From Streptomyces djakartensis (GTDB taxonomy: Bacteria; Actinomycetota; Actinomycetes; Streptomycetales; Streptomycetaceae): DNA of 64,000 nucleotides. Below are positions 17,005-24,836 of this stretch, piece after piece. Made by a program: the position numbers and the translations under genes. The number at the start of each line of letters is the position of its first letter. Within the stretch, counting starts at the first letter, position 1. The stretch covers positions 310,001 to 374,000 of the forward strand of contig NZ_BMWE01000005.1 in assembly GCF_014651075.1 (NCBI RefSeq). Reading direction: 5' to 3'. The notes beneath the pieces are model-generated. The model was not told the DNA's origin. It saw only the letters and a list, made by a program, of their open reading frames with translations, and made no database searches.

Positions 17005-18282
17005 ATGGACGTCACGCAGCTCGCCGCCGTGGACAGCGCGCGTGCGGCTCGGGTGCTCAGCGAGGTCCGCTCGGCCCGGCTGTCCGGGCGGCCCGCTCCG
17101 GTGGCACCGCGCCGGGTGATCGAGCAGTCCTGGGAGCGCATGCTGCGCAACGGGGTCGACCCGGACCACGACGTCCGGGCGGATCCGCTGTCCCGCGAGG
17201 AGGTGCGGCGGCGGCGCGAGGCGTCGGCTTTGCGCCATGTGCTGCCGGTGCTGCGGGAGGGGCTGCTGGCGGTCGCGGACGTCGCCCACCACATCATGGT
17301 GGTCGCCGACGAGGAGGGCCGGGTGCTGTGGCGCGAGGGGAGCGCGCCGGTGCTGCGCAAGGCCGACGGGCTCGGCTTGGAACTCGGCGCGGACTGGCGT
17401 GAGGACGTCGTGGGCACGAACGGTGTGGGCACACCGGTGGTGGTGCGCCGGCCCGTGCAGGTCTTCGCCTCCGAGCACTTCGTACGGTCCCAGGCCGGCT
17501 GGACCTGCGCCGGCGCCCCGCTGACGGATCCCCGGAACGGCCGGCTGATCGGTGTGGTGGACGTCAGCGGGCCGCTGGAGACGATGCACCCGGCCACGCT
17601 CGCCTGGGTCCATTCGGTGGCCAGGCTCGCCGAGGCCCGGCTGCGGGAGATGCACCTGGAGTCGCTGGAGCGGCTGCGCGCGGTGGCGGCGCCCGTGCTG
17701 GCCCGGCTCGGCGGGCGCGCCCTGGTGGTCGACGCAGACGGCTGGACCGCCGCCGTGAGCGGGACGGGGTACCTGCGGCGGGTGACGCCGCCGAAGTCGC
17801 CGGCACCGGGCCCGGTATGGGTGCCGGGGCTCGGCCGGTGCGCGGTGGAGCCGCTGGCCGGGGGCTGGCTGCTGCGGGCGGCCGGCGACGAGTCAGCGGC
17901 GCGCGGCGCGGCCAGGGTCGTACTGGATCTGAGACAGGCCCGCAGATGGTCGGTGGAGGTCTCCGGCGGCGCGGGCTCCTGGACCCGTGAACTGAGCCCC
18001 CGGCATGCCGAGTTGCTCTACCTCCTCACCGTCCACCGCACCGGCCGCACCGCGTCCGCCCTGGCCGGGGACCTGTTCGGCGACCCGGCGCGGACGGTGA
18101 CGGTGCGCGCCGAGATGTCCCGGGTGCGGCGCTATCTCGGCGCGTTCCTGGAGCACCGGCCCTACCGCTTCGCCGACGACACCGAGGTCGAGGTTCTGCT
18201 CCCGGACGACCCGCGCGGTGTGCTGCCGCACTCGACGGCACCGGCGGTGCGCGGCCTGCGCACGTCCCCGGCCCTGCCCTGA
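17005..18282 (+). CDS. GAF-domain transcriptional regulator
   Basis: 425 residues. The N-terminal part (PRRVIEQSWERMLRNGVDPD) is the segment that precedes the GAF domain in AcoR-like activators. The GAF domain spans about 85-230 (HHIMVVADEEGRVLWREGSA, then EDVVGTNGVGTPVVVRRPVQ). The C-terminus has a winged-helix-like part (LSPRHAELLYLLTVHRTGRT, then VRAEMSRVRRYLGAFL) in place of a sigma-54 AAA+ domain. Such proteins often control aldehyde dehydrogenase or alcohol oxidation genes, but none is next to it here. The ATG at 17005 follows a GGGGGGC stretch. The ligand is unknown. Confidence 0.8.
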   Translation: MDVTQLAAVDSARAARVLSEVRSARLSGRPAPVAPRRVIEQSWERMLRNGVDPDHDVRADPLSREEVRRRREASALRHVLPVLREGLLAVADVAHHIMVVADEEGRVLWREGSAPVLRKADGLGLELGADWREDVVGTNGVGTPVVVRRPVQVFASEHFVRSQAGWTCAGAPLTDPRNGRLIGVVDVSGPLETMHPATLAWVHSVARLAEARLREMHLESLERLRAVAAPVLARLGGRALVVDADGWTAAVSGTGYLRRVTPPKSPAPGPVWVPGLGRCAVEPLAGGWLLRAAGDESAARGAARVVLDLRQARRWSVEVSGGAGSWTRELSPRHAELLYLLTVHRTGRTASALAGDLFGDPARTVTVRAEMSRVRRYLGAFLEHRPYRFADDTEVEVLLPDDPRGVLPHSTAPAVRGLRTSPALP

Positions 18283-18458
18283 ATTTCACGCGGAGGTGCC
18301 GTCCGGCGGCTCCGAAGGGTGCGTCTTTCGCATATTTGCGAAGTCTTCGTCCGCTGCCCCGCCCACCTGCCGTAGCATCCCCTACGGGCCAACCCCACCT
18401 GCTCCTCCGTCAACGTACGGTTCAGGAGGCGCAGTTGGTCCGCCTCGGGAGGACGGGT

Positions 18459-19772
18459 ATGAAGCATCGCGGCAGACACCGGCGGCGCAGACGGGGCAGG
18501 GCGCTGCGTGCGACCCTGGCCGGTACGGCACTCGCGCTCACCGCCGCAGCCACCATGATCAGCGCCTCTCAGGCCACGGTCGCGGACGCCCCGGGGGCCC
18601 TGAAGCCGATCGCCGCATCCGGAGAGGACGGGCGACTGTCCCTGACCGAGCGGCGGGTCCCCAAGCGGTGGCTCGACCGGCTCGCCTCCGCAATGGGCCG
18701 GCCCGTCGGTGTCGGCACGGTGCTGAGCGACGCCGACCACGCCCTGCGGACGGCGGCCGACTGCTCGACCGCCGAGAAGCACACCCTGCCGATCGAACCG
18801 GCGGCCACCCGCGCGTACTGCTTCGGCGGCGCGGACACCCGCGGCTGGCGGCCCGGGGCGGTCACCACCTCGGGTGACGCGGACGACGACGGCCGCTGGG
18901 GCGCCGACCGCGTGGTCCTCTCCGGCTGGACGCGCGGCGGCGGCGAGGGCGGCTCCATGGACGGTCCGGCACCGGAGCGGGGCCTGGCCAAGATCGCCCT
19001 CGTGGACGCGAACGATCTCGGCCGGCTCCGGTACACCTGGGCACTGCTGGCCGTCCCGGTGGACGGCGGGCGGGACTACCGGGGACTGGTCTCCCCGCTG
19101 TCCGGCATGGTCTGGTACCAGGACAAGCTGCTGGTGACGACCCGCGAGGGCGACCGGAGCGCGCTGTACGTGTACGACATGGACCGCATCCAGCGCGCCA
19201 CCGTCGACTCCGACGCGGTCGGCCGGGTACGGGGCGGCTGGGCGGCGCACGGGTCCCGGTACGTGCTGCCCGCCGTCGCCTCGTACGCCCTGCCGGGCGG
19301 TGCCGACGCGCCGCGCCCGGCCTCCGTCTCCCTCGACCGCAGTACCGCCCCCGACAGTCTGGTCGCGAACGAGTGGGTGCCGGCGGACGGTGACCGGCAC
19401 ACCCGGCTGTGGCGCTACGCCCTGAGCCGGGACCCGGCCCGGTCCGGCCTGCTCGCCACCGGCCCCTCCGGGCGGGCGGATCCGGTGGACGCGTACGAGA
19501 CGAAGACGACCGATGTGCGCGGTGTGCTGTCGTACCGCTCGGGCTGGTACCTGAACCGCGCCGCAGGCACCCCTCAGGGGCACGGAACGCTGTGGCGCCA
19601 GGACCTCGACGGCGCGCGGGCGACGGAATGCGCGACCGACGAGTCCCGCCACTGCTGGAGCGGCCGGTCGGGCTCCCTCTCCTACTGGGAGGAGACCGGC
19701 GAGGTCTGGTCCCAGTCGGGGCGCGTGCTGTTCGCGCTGCCGCTGACGTCGGTGGACAGGGCGCTGGGCTGA
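18459..19772 (+). CDS. secreted protein of unknown function
   Basis: 437 residues from ATG 18459, preceded by GGGAGGA. A very basic N-terminus (KHRGRHRRRRRGRALR) leads into a hydrophobic core (ATLAGTALALTAAATMI) and a likely signal cleavage near residues 35-40, so it is exported. The mature part contains four well-spaced cysteines (CSTAEKH, AYCFGG, ECATDES, HCWSG) that could form disulfides, and repeated segments such as GMVWYQDKLLVTTREGDRSALYVYD suggest a beta-propeller-like fold. No catalytic motif recognised. It has its own start signal, 176 bp after the GAF gene. Confidence 0.75.
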   Translation: MKHRGRHRRRRRGRALRATLAGTALALTAAATMISASQATVADAPGALKPIAASGEDGRLSLTERRVPKRWLDRLASAMGRPVGVGTVLSDADHALRTAADCSTAEKHTLPIEPAATRAYCFGGADTRGWRPGAVTTSGDADDDGRWGADRVVLSGWTRGGGEGGSMDGPAPERGLAKIALVDANDLGRLRYTWALLAVPVDGGRDYRGLVSPLSGMVWYQDKLLVTTREGDRSALYVYDMDRIQRATVDSDAVGRVRGGWAAHGSRYVLPAVASYALPGGADAPRPASVSLDRSTAPDSLVANEWVPADGDRHTRLWRYALSRDPARSGLLATGPSGRADPVDAYETKTTDVRGVLSYRSGWYLNRAAGTPQGHGTLWRQDLDGARATECATDESRHCWSGRSGSLSYWEETGEVWSQSGRVLFALPLTSVDRALG

Positions 19773-19830
19773 AGGGCGGAACCCCGGCGTCCATCGACAT
19801 GGCACCCGGGCGGATGATTTCCTGAGCTCC

Positions 19831-20403
19831 ATGCCCACCATCGCCGTGACCACCTGGTCCCTGGAGCAGACCGCGCCGACCGACCTGCTGCCGGCCGCCG
19901 CGCCGGAGGGGGACGTCCGGATCGTCCGCTCCGAGGTGCCCTCGCCCGAGTTCAGCCGGTTCCTGTACGCCTCGGTCGGGGGCGACATCCTCTGGACGGA
20001 CCGGCTCGGCTGGTCGTACGCGCGGTGGCTGGAGCACCTGGAGCGCCCGGGTGTCGAGACCTGGGTGGCGTACGACCGGGGCACTCCCGCGGGATACGTG
20101 GAGCTGGAGGCCCAGGACGACGCGGTCGTGGAGATCGTGTACTTCGGGCTGCTCCCCGCCTTCCGGGGACGGCGCATCGGCGGGCACCTGCTGTCGTACG
20201 GCACGGCCCGCGCCTGGGACCTCGCGGACCGCTGGGCGGGACTGACCCCGACCAAGCGGGTCTGGCTGCACACCTGCAGCAAGGACGGCGAGCACGCGAT
20301 GGACAACTACCGGCGGCGGGGCTTCAAGCTGTTCGACACCAAGGTCGAGGAGGAGGCGGAGGCCGCCGCTCCGGGACCGTGGCCTGGGGCGTTCCCCGCC
20401 TGA
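19831..20403 (+). CDS. GNAT-family N-acetyltransferase
   Basis: 190 residues. The acetyl-CoA binding region is visible as VEIVYFGLLPAFRGRRIGGH (the Q/RxxGxG/A loop is RGRRIG) followed by LLSYGTARAWDLA, and the family's terminal pattern is ALDNYRRRGF-like (DNYRRRGFKLFDT). The substrate is unknown. It sits 58 bp after the secreted protein gene and before the sulfur operon control region, so it ends its own unit. Confidence 0.88.
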   Translation: MPTIAVTTWSLEQTAPTDLLPAAAPEGDVRIVRSEVPSPEFSRFLYASVGGDILWTDRLGWSYARWLEHLERPGVETWVAYDRGTPAGYVELEAQDDAVVEIVYFGLLPAFRGRRIGGHLLSYGTARAWDLADRWAGLTPTKRVWLHTCSKDGEHAMDNYRRRGFKLFDTKVEEEAEAAAPGPWPGAFPA

Positions 20404-20410
20404 CCTGGAC

Positions 20411-20505
20411 GGACACCCCTGGGTGCCCGAATGTGACCAAGGACACCCGCGTCTCGGATTCCGGGACGTGAGTGTCCGCATCATGGACGAAGCTGGACTG
20501 TGTCC
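20411..20505. promoter_or_regulatory. phased GGACAC motifs upstream of the sulfur operon
   Basis: GGACAC occurs at 20411 and 20441 and its complement GTGTCC at 20472 and 20500, so four copies are 28-31 bp apart, about three helical turns. The last lies within a CTGGAC-TGT-GTCCAG palindrome (20493-20507). All are just upstream of the leader peptide start. They could be sites for the regulator of sulfur assimilation; this is inferred only from spacing and position. Confidence 0.45.
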
Positions 20506-20529
20506 AGATCGCCATGCCACGCTTCCGTC

Positions 20530-20613
20530 ATGTCTGGAACTGGAATCGCCTTGGTGAGTCGACGGCACGTCGACCTCGGCCGCATGTCCAGCGCCATCTG
20601 TCCGGCGCACTGA
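20530..20613 (+). CDS. sulfur operon leader peptide
   Basis: A 27-codon frame, ATG 20530 to TGA 20611-20613, encoding a peptide that ends RRHVDLGRMSSAICPAH. I recall near-identical short peptides annotated as putative leader peptides before sulfur genes in Streptomyces. It has one cysteine (residue 24) close to its end, which fits cysteine-dependent attenuation: ribosome stalling when Cys-tRNA is scarce would alter downstream RNA folding. It starts 220 bp before sirA. A different frame across it is longer but has no such features. Confidence 0.75.
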   Translation: MSGTGIALVSRRHVDLGRMSSAICPAH

Positions 20614-20670
20614 GAGCACTCAGCACGCGCCCGACATCCCCCCTCCTCGCCTCACCTCCCGCGCAATGAC

Positions 20671-20690
20671 GCGCACGTATGCCCGTGCGC
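20671..20690 (+). promoter_or_regulatory. stem-loop in the leader, possible attenuator
   Basis: GCGCACG (20671-20677) and its complement CGTGCGC (20684-20690) form a perfect 7-bp stem with a six-base loop, 57 bp after the leader peptide stop and 59 bp before sirA. It could act as part of an attenuator or as a 5' structure; there is no T-run. Confidence 0.35.
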
Positions 20691-20749
20691 GCACGCGCAG
20701 GTCAGAGCCGCAGAGCCGCATTCCCGCCTGTCCGAAGGACGTATCAACC

Positions 20750-22447
20750 ATGGCCGCCACCCCGCAGAACCCTGCCGCCGCGACTCCCCGCCGCAAGGTG
20801 AGCCGTCACCGCGGCGAGGGTCAGTGGGCCGCGGGGCACTTCACCCCGCTCAACGGCAACGAGCAGTTCAAGAAGGACGACGACGGTCTCAATGTGCGGA
20901 CACGCATTGAGACGATCTACTCCAAGCGCGGCTTCGACTCGATCGACCCGAACGACCTGCGCGGCCGGATGCGCTGGTGGGGCCTGTACACCCAGCGCCG
21001 CCCCGGGATCGACGGCGGCAAGACGGCGATCCTGGAGCCGGAGGAGCTGGACGACGAGTACTTCATGCTCCGTGTCCGCATCGACGGCGGCGCGCTGACC
21101 ACCCGGCAGCTCCGGGTCATCGGTGAGGTCTCCCAGGAGTTCGCGCGCGGCACCGCCGACATCACCGACCGGCAGAACGTCCAGTACCACTGGATCCGGA
21201 TCGAGGACGTACCCGAGATCTGGAACCGGCTAGAGGGCGTGGGCCTGTCGACGGTCACCGCCTGTGGCGACACCCCGCGCGTGATGATCGGCTCCCCGGT
21301 GGCGGGCATCGCCGAGGACGAGATCATCGACGCCACGCCGGCGCTGGAGGAGATGAAGCGCCGCGTTCTGAACAACCCGGCGTACTCGAACCTCCCCCGG
21401 AAGTTCAAGACGGCCATCTCGGGCTCGCCCCTGCTGGACGTGGTGCACGAGATCAACGACGTCGCGTTCGTCGGCGTCGAGCACCCCGAGCACGGCCCCG
21501 GCTTCGACGTGTGGGTCGGCGGCGGCCTGTCCACCAACCCCAAGCTGGGCGTGCGCCTCGGCGCCTGGGTGCCGATCGACGACGTCCCGGACGTCTACGA
21601 GGGCGTCATCTCGATCTTCCGCGACTACGGCTACCGCCGGCTGCGCAACCGCGCCCGCCTGAAGTTCCTCGTCGCCGACTGGGGCGCGGAGAAGTTCCGC
21701 CAGGTGCTGGAGGACGAGTACCTGAAGCGCAAGCTGACCGACGGTCCGGCACCCGAGCAGCCGACCCAGCAGTGGCGCGACCACATCGGTGTGCACCGCC
21801 AGAAGGACGGCCGCTTCTACGTCGGCTTCGCCCCGCGCGTGGGACGTGTCGACGGCGCCACGCTCACGAAGATCGCCGACCTCGCCGAGGCTCACGGCTC
21901 GGGCCGGGTGCGCACCACCGTCGAGCAGAAGATGATCGTCCTCGATGTCGAGGAGGACAAGGTCGAGTCGCTGGTCGAGGGCCTTCAGGCGCTGGACCTG
22001 ACCGCCCGGCCGTCCTCGTTCCGGCGCGGCACCATGGCCTGCACCGGCATCGAGTTCTGCAAGCTCGCCATCGTCGAGACCAAGCAGCGCGGCGCGCAGC
22101 TCATCGACGAACTGGAGCGGCGCCTGCCGGACTTCGACGAGCCGCTCACCATCAACCTCAACGGCTGCCCGAACGCCTGCGCCCGCATCCAGGTCGCGGA
22201 CATCGGCCTCAAGGGCCAGCTCGTCGTCAACAGCGAGGGCGAGCAGGTCGAGGGCTACCAGGTGCACCTGGGCGGCGCGCTCGGCCTGGAGGCGGGTTTC
22301 GGCCGCAAGGTGCGCGGCCTGAAGGTCACCTCCGACGAGCTGCCCGACTACATCGAGCGGGTCCTGAAGCGGTTCCAGGCCGAGCGCGAGGACGGCGAGC
22401 GGTTCGCCAGCTGGGCGGCACGGGCCGGCGAGGAGGCGCTGTCGTGA
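20750..22447 (+). CDS. sirA: ferredoxin-type sulfite reductase
   Basis: 565 residues. Reduces sulfite to sulfide with six electrons from ferredoxin, using siroheme and a 4Fe-4S cluster. The cluster cysteines are visible as TMACTGIEFCK and NLNGCPNACAR (C-x5-C and C-x3-C), and the substrate and siroheme-binding segments as NVQYHWIRIEDVP and TACGDTPRV. The related nitrite reductases look alike, but the neighbouring cysH, cysC, cysD and cysN show that sulfite is the substrate. The ATG at 20750 follows GAAGGAC; homology starts soon after. Its stop overlaps the next start by four bases (GTGA). It is the first gene of a long operon controlled through the upstream leader. Confidence 0.93.
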   Translation: MAATPQNPAAATPRRKVSRHRGEGQWAAGHFTPLNGNEQFKKDDDGLNVRTRIETIYSKRGFDSIDPNDLRGRMRWWGLYTQRRPGIDGGKTAILEPEELDDEYFMLRVRIDGGALTTRQLRVIGEVSQEFARGTADITDRQNVQYHWIRIEDVPEIWNRLEGVGLSTVTACGDTPRVMIGSPVAGIAEDEIIDATPALEEMKRRVLNNPAYSNLPRKFKTAISGSPLLDVVHEINDVAFVGVEHPEHGPGFDVWVGGGLSTNPKLGVRLGAWVPIDDVPDVYEGVISIFRDYGYRRLRNRARLKFLVADWGAEKFRQVLEDEYLKRKLTDGPAPEQPTQQWRDHIGVHRQKDGRFYVGFAPRVGRVDGATLTKIADLAEAHGSGRVRTTVEQKMIVLDVEEDKVESLVEGLQALDLTARPSSFRRGTMACTGIEFCKLAIVETKQRGAQLIDELERRLPDFDEPLTINLNGCPNACARIQVADIGLKGQLVVNSEGEQVEGYQVHLGGALGLEAGFGRKVRGLKVTSDELPDYIERVLKRFQAEREDGERFASWAARAGEEALS

Positions 22448-22623
22448 GCGAGCGCGCCGCCCCCTTCTACTGCCCGTACTGCGGTGACGAGGACCTGCGT
22501 CCGAGCGCCGAGGCTCACGGCGCGTGGGAATGCGCGGCGTGCAGCCGGGCCTTCTCTCTGAAGTTCCTCGGGCTGCTGACCCAGGGACTGAAGCGATCCG
22601 ACTCCTCAGGGGCACAGATATGA
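22444..22623 (+). CDS. small zinc-ribbon protein of the sulfur operon
   Basis: 59 residues with two CxxC knuckles (YCPYCGDEDLR and ECAACSRAF), so it should bind one zinc or an iron-sulfur centre. It is embedded between sirA and cysH with four-base overlaps at both ends (GTGA and ATGA), which points to coupled translation and a role with these enzymes. I recall similar short genes at this place in other Streptomyces. A redox carrier or assembly role is possible, but its function is unknown. Confidence 0.75.
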   Translation: MSERAAPFYCPYCGDEDLRPSAEAHGAWECAACSRAFSLKFLGLLTQGLKRSDSSGAQI

Positions 22624-23330
22624 CGACCACTCAGGACGAGCGCGCCACCGAGGACCTGAAGGCGCTCGCCGAGCAGGCGGGCCGCGACCTGGAGGACGCC
22701 TCCGCGCTGGAGATTCTCCAGTGGGCCGCAGAGACGTTCGGCAAGCGCTTCTGCGTGACCTCCTCCATGGAGGACGCGGTCGTCGCCCACCTCGCCTCCC
22801 GCGCGATGCCCGGCGTCGACGTCGTCTTCCTGGACACCGGCTACCACTTCGAGGAGACCATCGGCACCCGCGACGCGGTCGACGCCGTGATGGACGTCAA
22901 CGTCATCACGCTCACCCCGCGCCAGACGGTCGCCGAGCAGGACGCCGAGTACGGCCCGAGGCTGCACGACCGCAACCCCGACCTGTGCTGCAAGCTGCGC
23001 AAGGTCCGGCCGCTGGAAGAGGGCCTGAAGGCCTACCAGGCCTGGGCGACCGGACTGCGCCGCGACGAGTCCCCGACCCGGGCGGACACCCCGGTGGTCG
23101 GCTGGGACGAGAAGCGGCAGAAGGTGAAGATCTCCCCCATCGCCCGCTGGACGCAGGACGACGTGGACGCCTACGTCGCCGAACACGGCGTGCTGACGAA
23201 CCCGCTGCTGATGGACGGCTACGCCTCCGTCGGCTGCGCGCCCTGCACCCGCCGGGTCCTCCAGGGTGAGGACGCGCGCGCCGGCCGCTGGGCGGGCCGC
23301 AGCAAGACCGAGTGCGGGCTGCACGGATGA
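22620..23330 (+). CDS. cysH: assimilatory adenylylsulfate/phosphoadenylylsulfate reductase
   Basis: 236 residues. Reduces activated sulfate to sulfite in the cytoplasm with thioredoxin. The PP-loop nucleotide motif is TSSMEDAV, followed by VDVVFLDTGYHFEET. Two cysteine pairs, DLCCKLRKV and GCAPCTRRV, mark the 4Fe-4S type that accepts APS directly, and the catalytic cysteine is in TECGLHG at the very C-terminus. The ATG overlaps the preceding stop (ATGA), and the stop overlaps cysC in the same way. Confidence 0.93.
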   Translation: MTTTQDERATEDLKALAEQAGRDLEDASALEILQWAAETFGKRFCVTSSMEDAVVAHLASRAMPGVDVVFLDTGYHFEETIGTRDAVDAVMDVNVITLTPRQTVAEQDAEYGPRLHDRNPDLCCKLRKVRPLEEGLKAYQAWATGLRRDESPTRADTPVVGWDEKRQKVKISPIARWTQDDVDAYVAEHGVLTNPLLMDGYASVGCAPCTRRVLQGEDARAGRWAGRSKTECGLHG

Positions 23331-23899
23331 CGACGACGACTCAGACACTTCAGGAGACCGACGTGACGACCGGAGCCACCGTCTGGCTCACGGGTCTGCC
23401 GAGTGCCGGCAAGACCACCATCGCCCACGAGCTGGCCGGGCGGCTGCGCGCCGAGGGCCACCGCGTCGAGGTGCTCGACGGCGACGAGATCCGCGAGTTC
23501 ATCTCGGCGGGCCTCGGCTTCAGCCGCGAGGACCGGCACACCAACGTGCAGCGCATCGGCTTCGTCGCCGAACTGCTCGCCCGCAACGGCGTGCTCGCCC
23601 TCGTCCCGGTCATCGCGCCCTACCAGGACAGCCGTGAGGCGGTGCGCAAGCGGCACCAGGCGAACGGCACCGCGTACCTGGAGATCCACGTGGCGACCCC
23701 GGTCGAGGTGTGCAGCGAGCGGGACGTGAAGGGCCTGTACGCCAAGCAGGCCGCGGGCGAGCTCACCGGGCTCACCGGCGTCGACGACCCGTACGAGGCG
23801 CCCGAGTCGCCCGACCTGCGCATCGAGTCGCAGAACCAGACCGTGCAGGAGTCCGCGGCGTCGGTGTACGCCCTGCTCAGCGAAAGGGGACTGGCATGA
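23327..23899 (+). CDS. cysC: adenylylsulfate kinase
   Basis: 190 residues. Phosphorylates APS to PAPS with ATP. The P-loop is TGLPSAGKTT, and the family segment LDGDEIREFISAGLGFSRED and the VIAPYQDSREAVRK substrate lid are present. The start at 23327 overlaps the cysH stop; a GTG at 23363 just before TTGATVWLTG is an alternative. Its presence beside an APS-type CysH is noteworthy, because APS reduction does not need PAPS; PAPS may serve sulfotransferases. Confidence 0.92.
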   Translation: MTTTTQTLQETDVTTGATVWLTGLPSAGKTTIAHELAGRLRAEGHRVEVLDGDEIREFISAGLGFSREDRHTNVQRIGFVAELLARNGVLALVPVIAPYQDSREAVRKRHQANGTAYLEIHVATPVEVCSERDVKGLYAKQAAGELTGLTGVDDPYEAPESPDLRIESQNQTVQESAASVYALLSERGLA

Positions 23900-24834
23900 C
23901 GACGACCGTCGCCAATGTTGCCGGGGAGACCGGCAGCCCGTACGCGCTCTCCCACCTCGACGCCCTCGAGTCCGAGGCGGTCCACATCTTCCGCGAGGTG
24001 GCGGGCGAGTTCGAGCGGCCGGTGATCCTCTTCTCCGGCGGCAAGGACTCCATCGTCATGCTGCACCTGGCGCTGAAGGCCTTCCGGCCGGCGGCGGTTC
24101 CGTTCTCGCTGCTGCACGTGGACACCGGGCACAACTTCCCCGAGGTCCTCGACTACCGGGACCGCACGGTCGCCAGGCACGGGCTGCGGCTGCACGTCGC
24201 CTCCGTGCAGGACTACATCGACCGGGGTGTGCTCAAGGAGCGCCCGGACGGCACCCGCAACCCGCTGCAGACGCTGCCGCTGACCGAGAAGATCCAGCAG
24301 GAGCGTTTCGACGCCGTGTTCGGCGGCGGGCGCCGCGACGAGGAGAAGGCCCGGGCGAAGGAGCGGGTGTTCTCCCTGCGGGACGAGTTCTCCCAGTGGG
24401 ACCCGCGCCGCCAGCGCCCGGAGCTGTGGAACCTCTACAACGGCCGGCACGCCCCCGGCGAGCACGTCCGGGTGTTCCCGCTGTCCAACTGGACCGAACT
24501 GGACGTGTGGCAGTACATCGCCCGCGAGGGCATCGAGCTGCCGGAGATCTACTACGCGCACGAGCGCGAGGTGTTCTCCCGCGGCGGCATGTGGCTGACC
24601 GCCGGTGAGTGGGGCGGGCCGAAGGAGGGCGAGACCGTGGAGAAGCGGCTCGTGCGCTACCGGACCGTGGGTGACATGTCCTGCACCGGCGCGGTGGACT
24701 CCGACGCCGACACGATCGAGAAGGTGATCGTCGAGATCGCCGCCTCCCGGCTCACCGAGCGCGGCGCCACTCGCGCCGACGACAAGATGTCCGAGGCCGC
24801 GATGGAAGACCGCAAGCGCGAGGGGTACTTCTAG
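23896..24834 (+). CDS. cysD: sulfate adenylyltransferase, small subunit
   Basis: 312 residues. With CysN it makes APS from sulfate and ATP. The PP-loop motif is ILFSGGKDSIVML, and GGGRRDEEKARAKERVFSLR and LYNGRHAPGEHVRVFPLSNW are standard family segments. It overlaps cysC by four bases (ATGA), preceded by AAAGGGG. The stop codon is two bases before the cysN ATG. Its length matches other actinobacterial CysD proteins. Confidence 0.95.
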   Translation: MTTTVANVAGETGSPYALSHLDALESEAVHIFREVAGEFERPVILFSGGKDSIVMLHLALKAFRPAAVPFSLLHVDTGHNFPEVLDYRDRTVARHGLRLHVASVQDYIDRGVLKERPDGTRNPLQTLPLTEKIQQERFDAVFGGGRRDEEKARAKERVFSLRDEFSQWDPRRQRPELWNLYNGRHAPGEHVRVFPLSNWTELDVWQYIAREGIELPEIYYAHEREVFSRGGMWLTAGEWGGPKEGETVEKRLVRYRTVGDMSCTGAVDSDADTIEKVIVEIAASRLTERGATRADDKMSEAAMEDRKREGYF

Positions 24835-24836
24835 AG

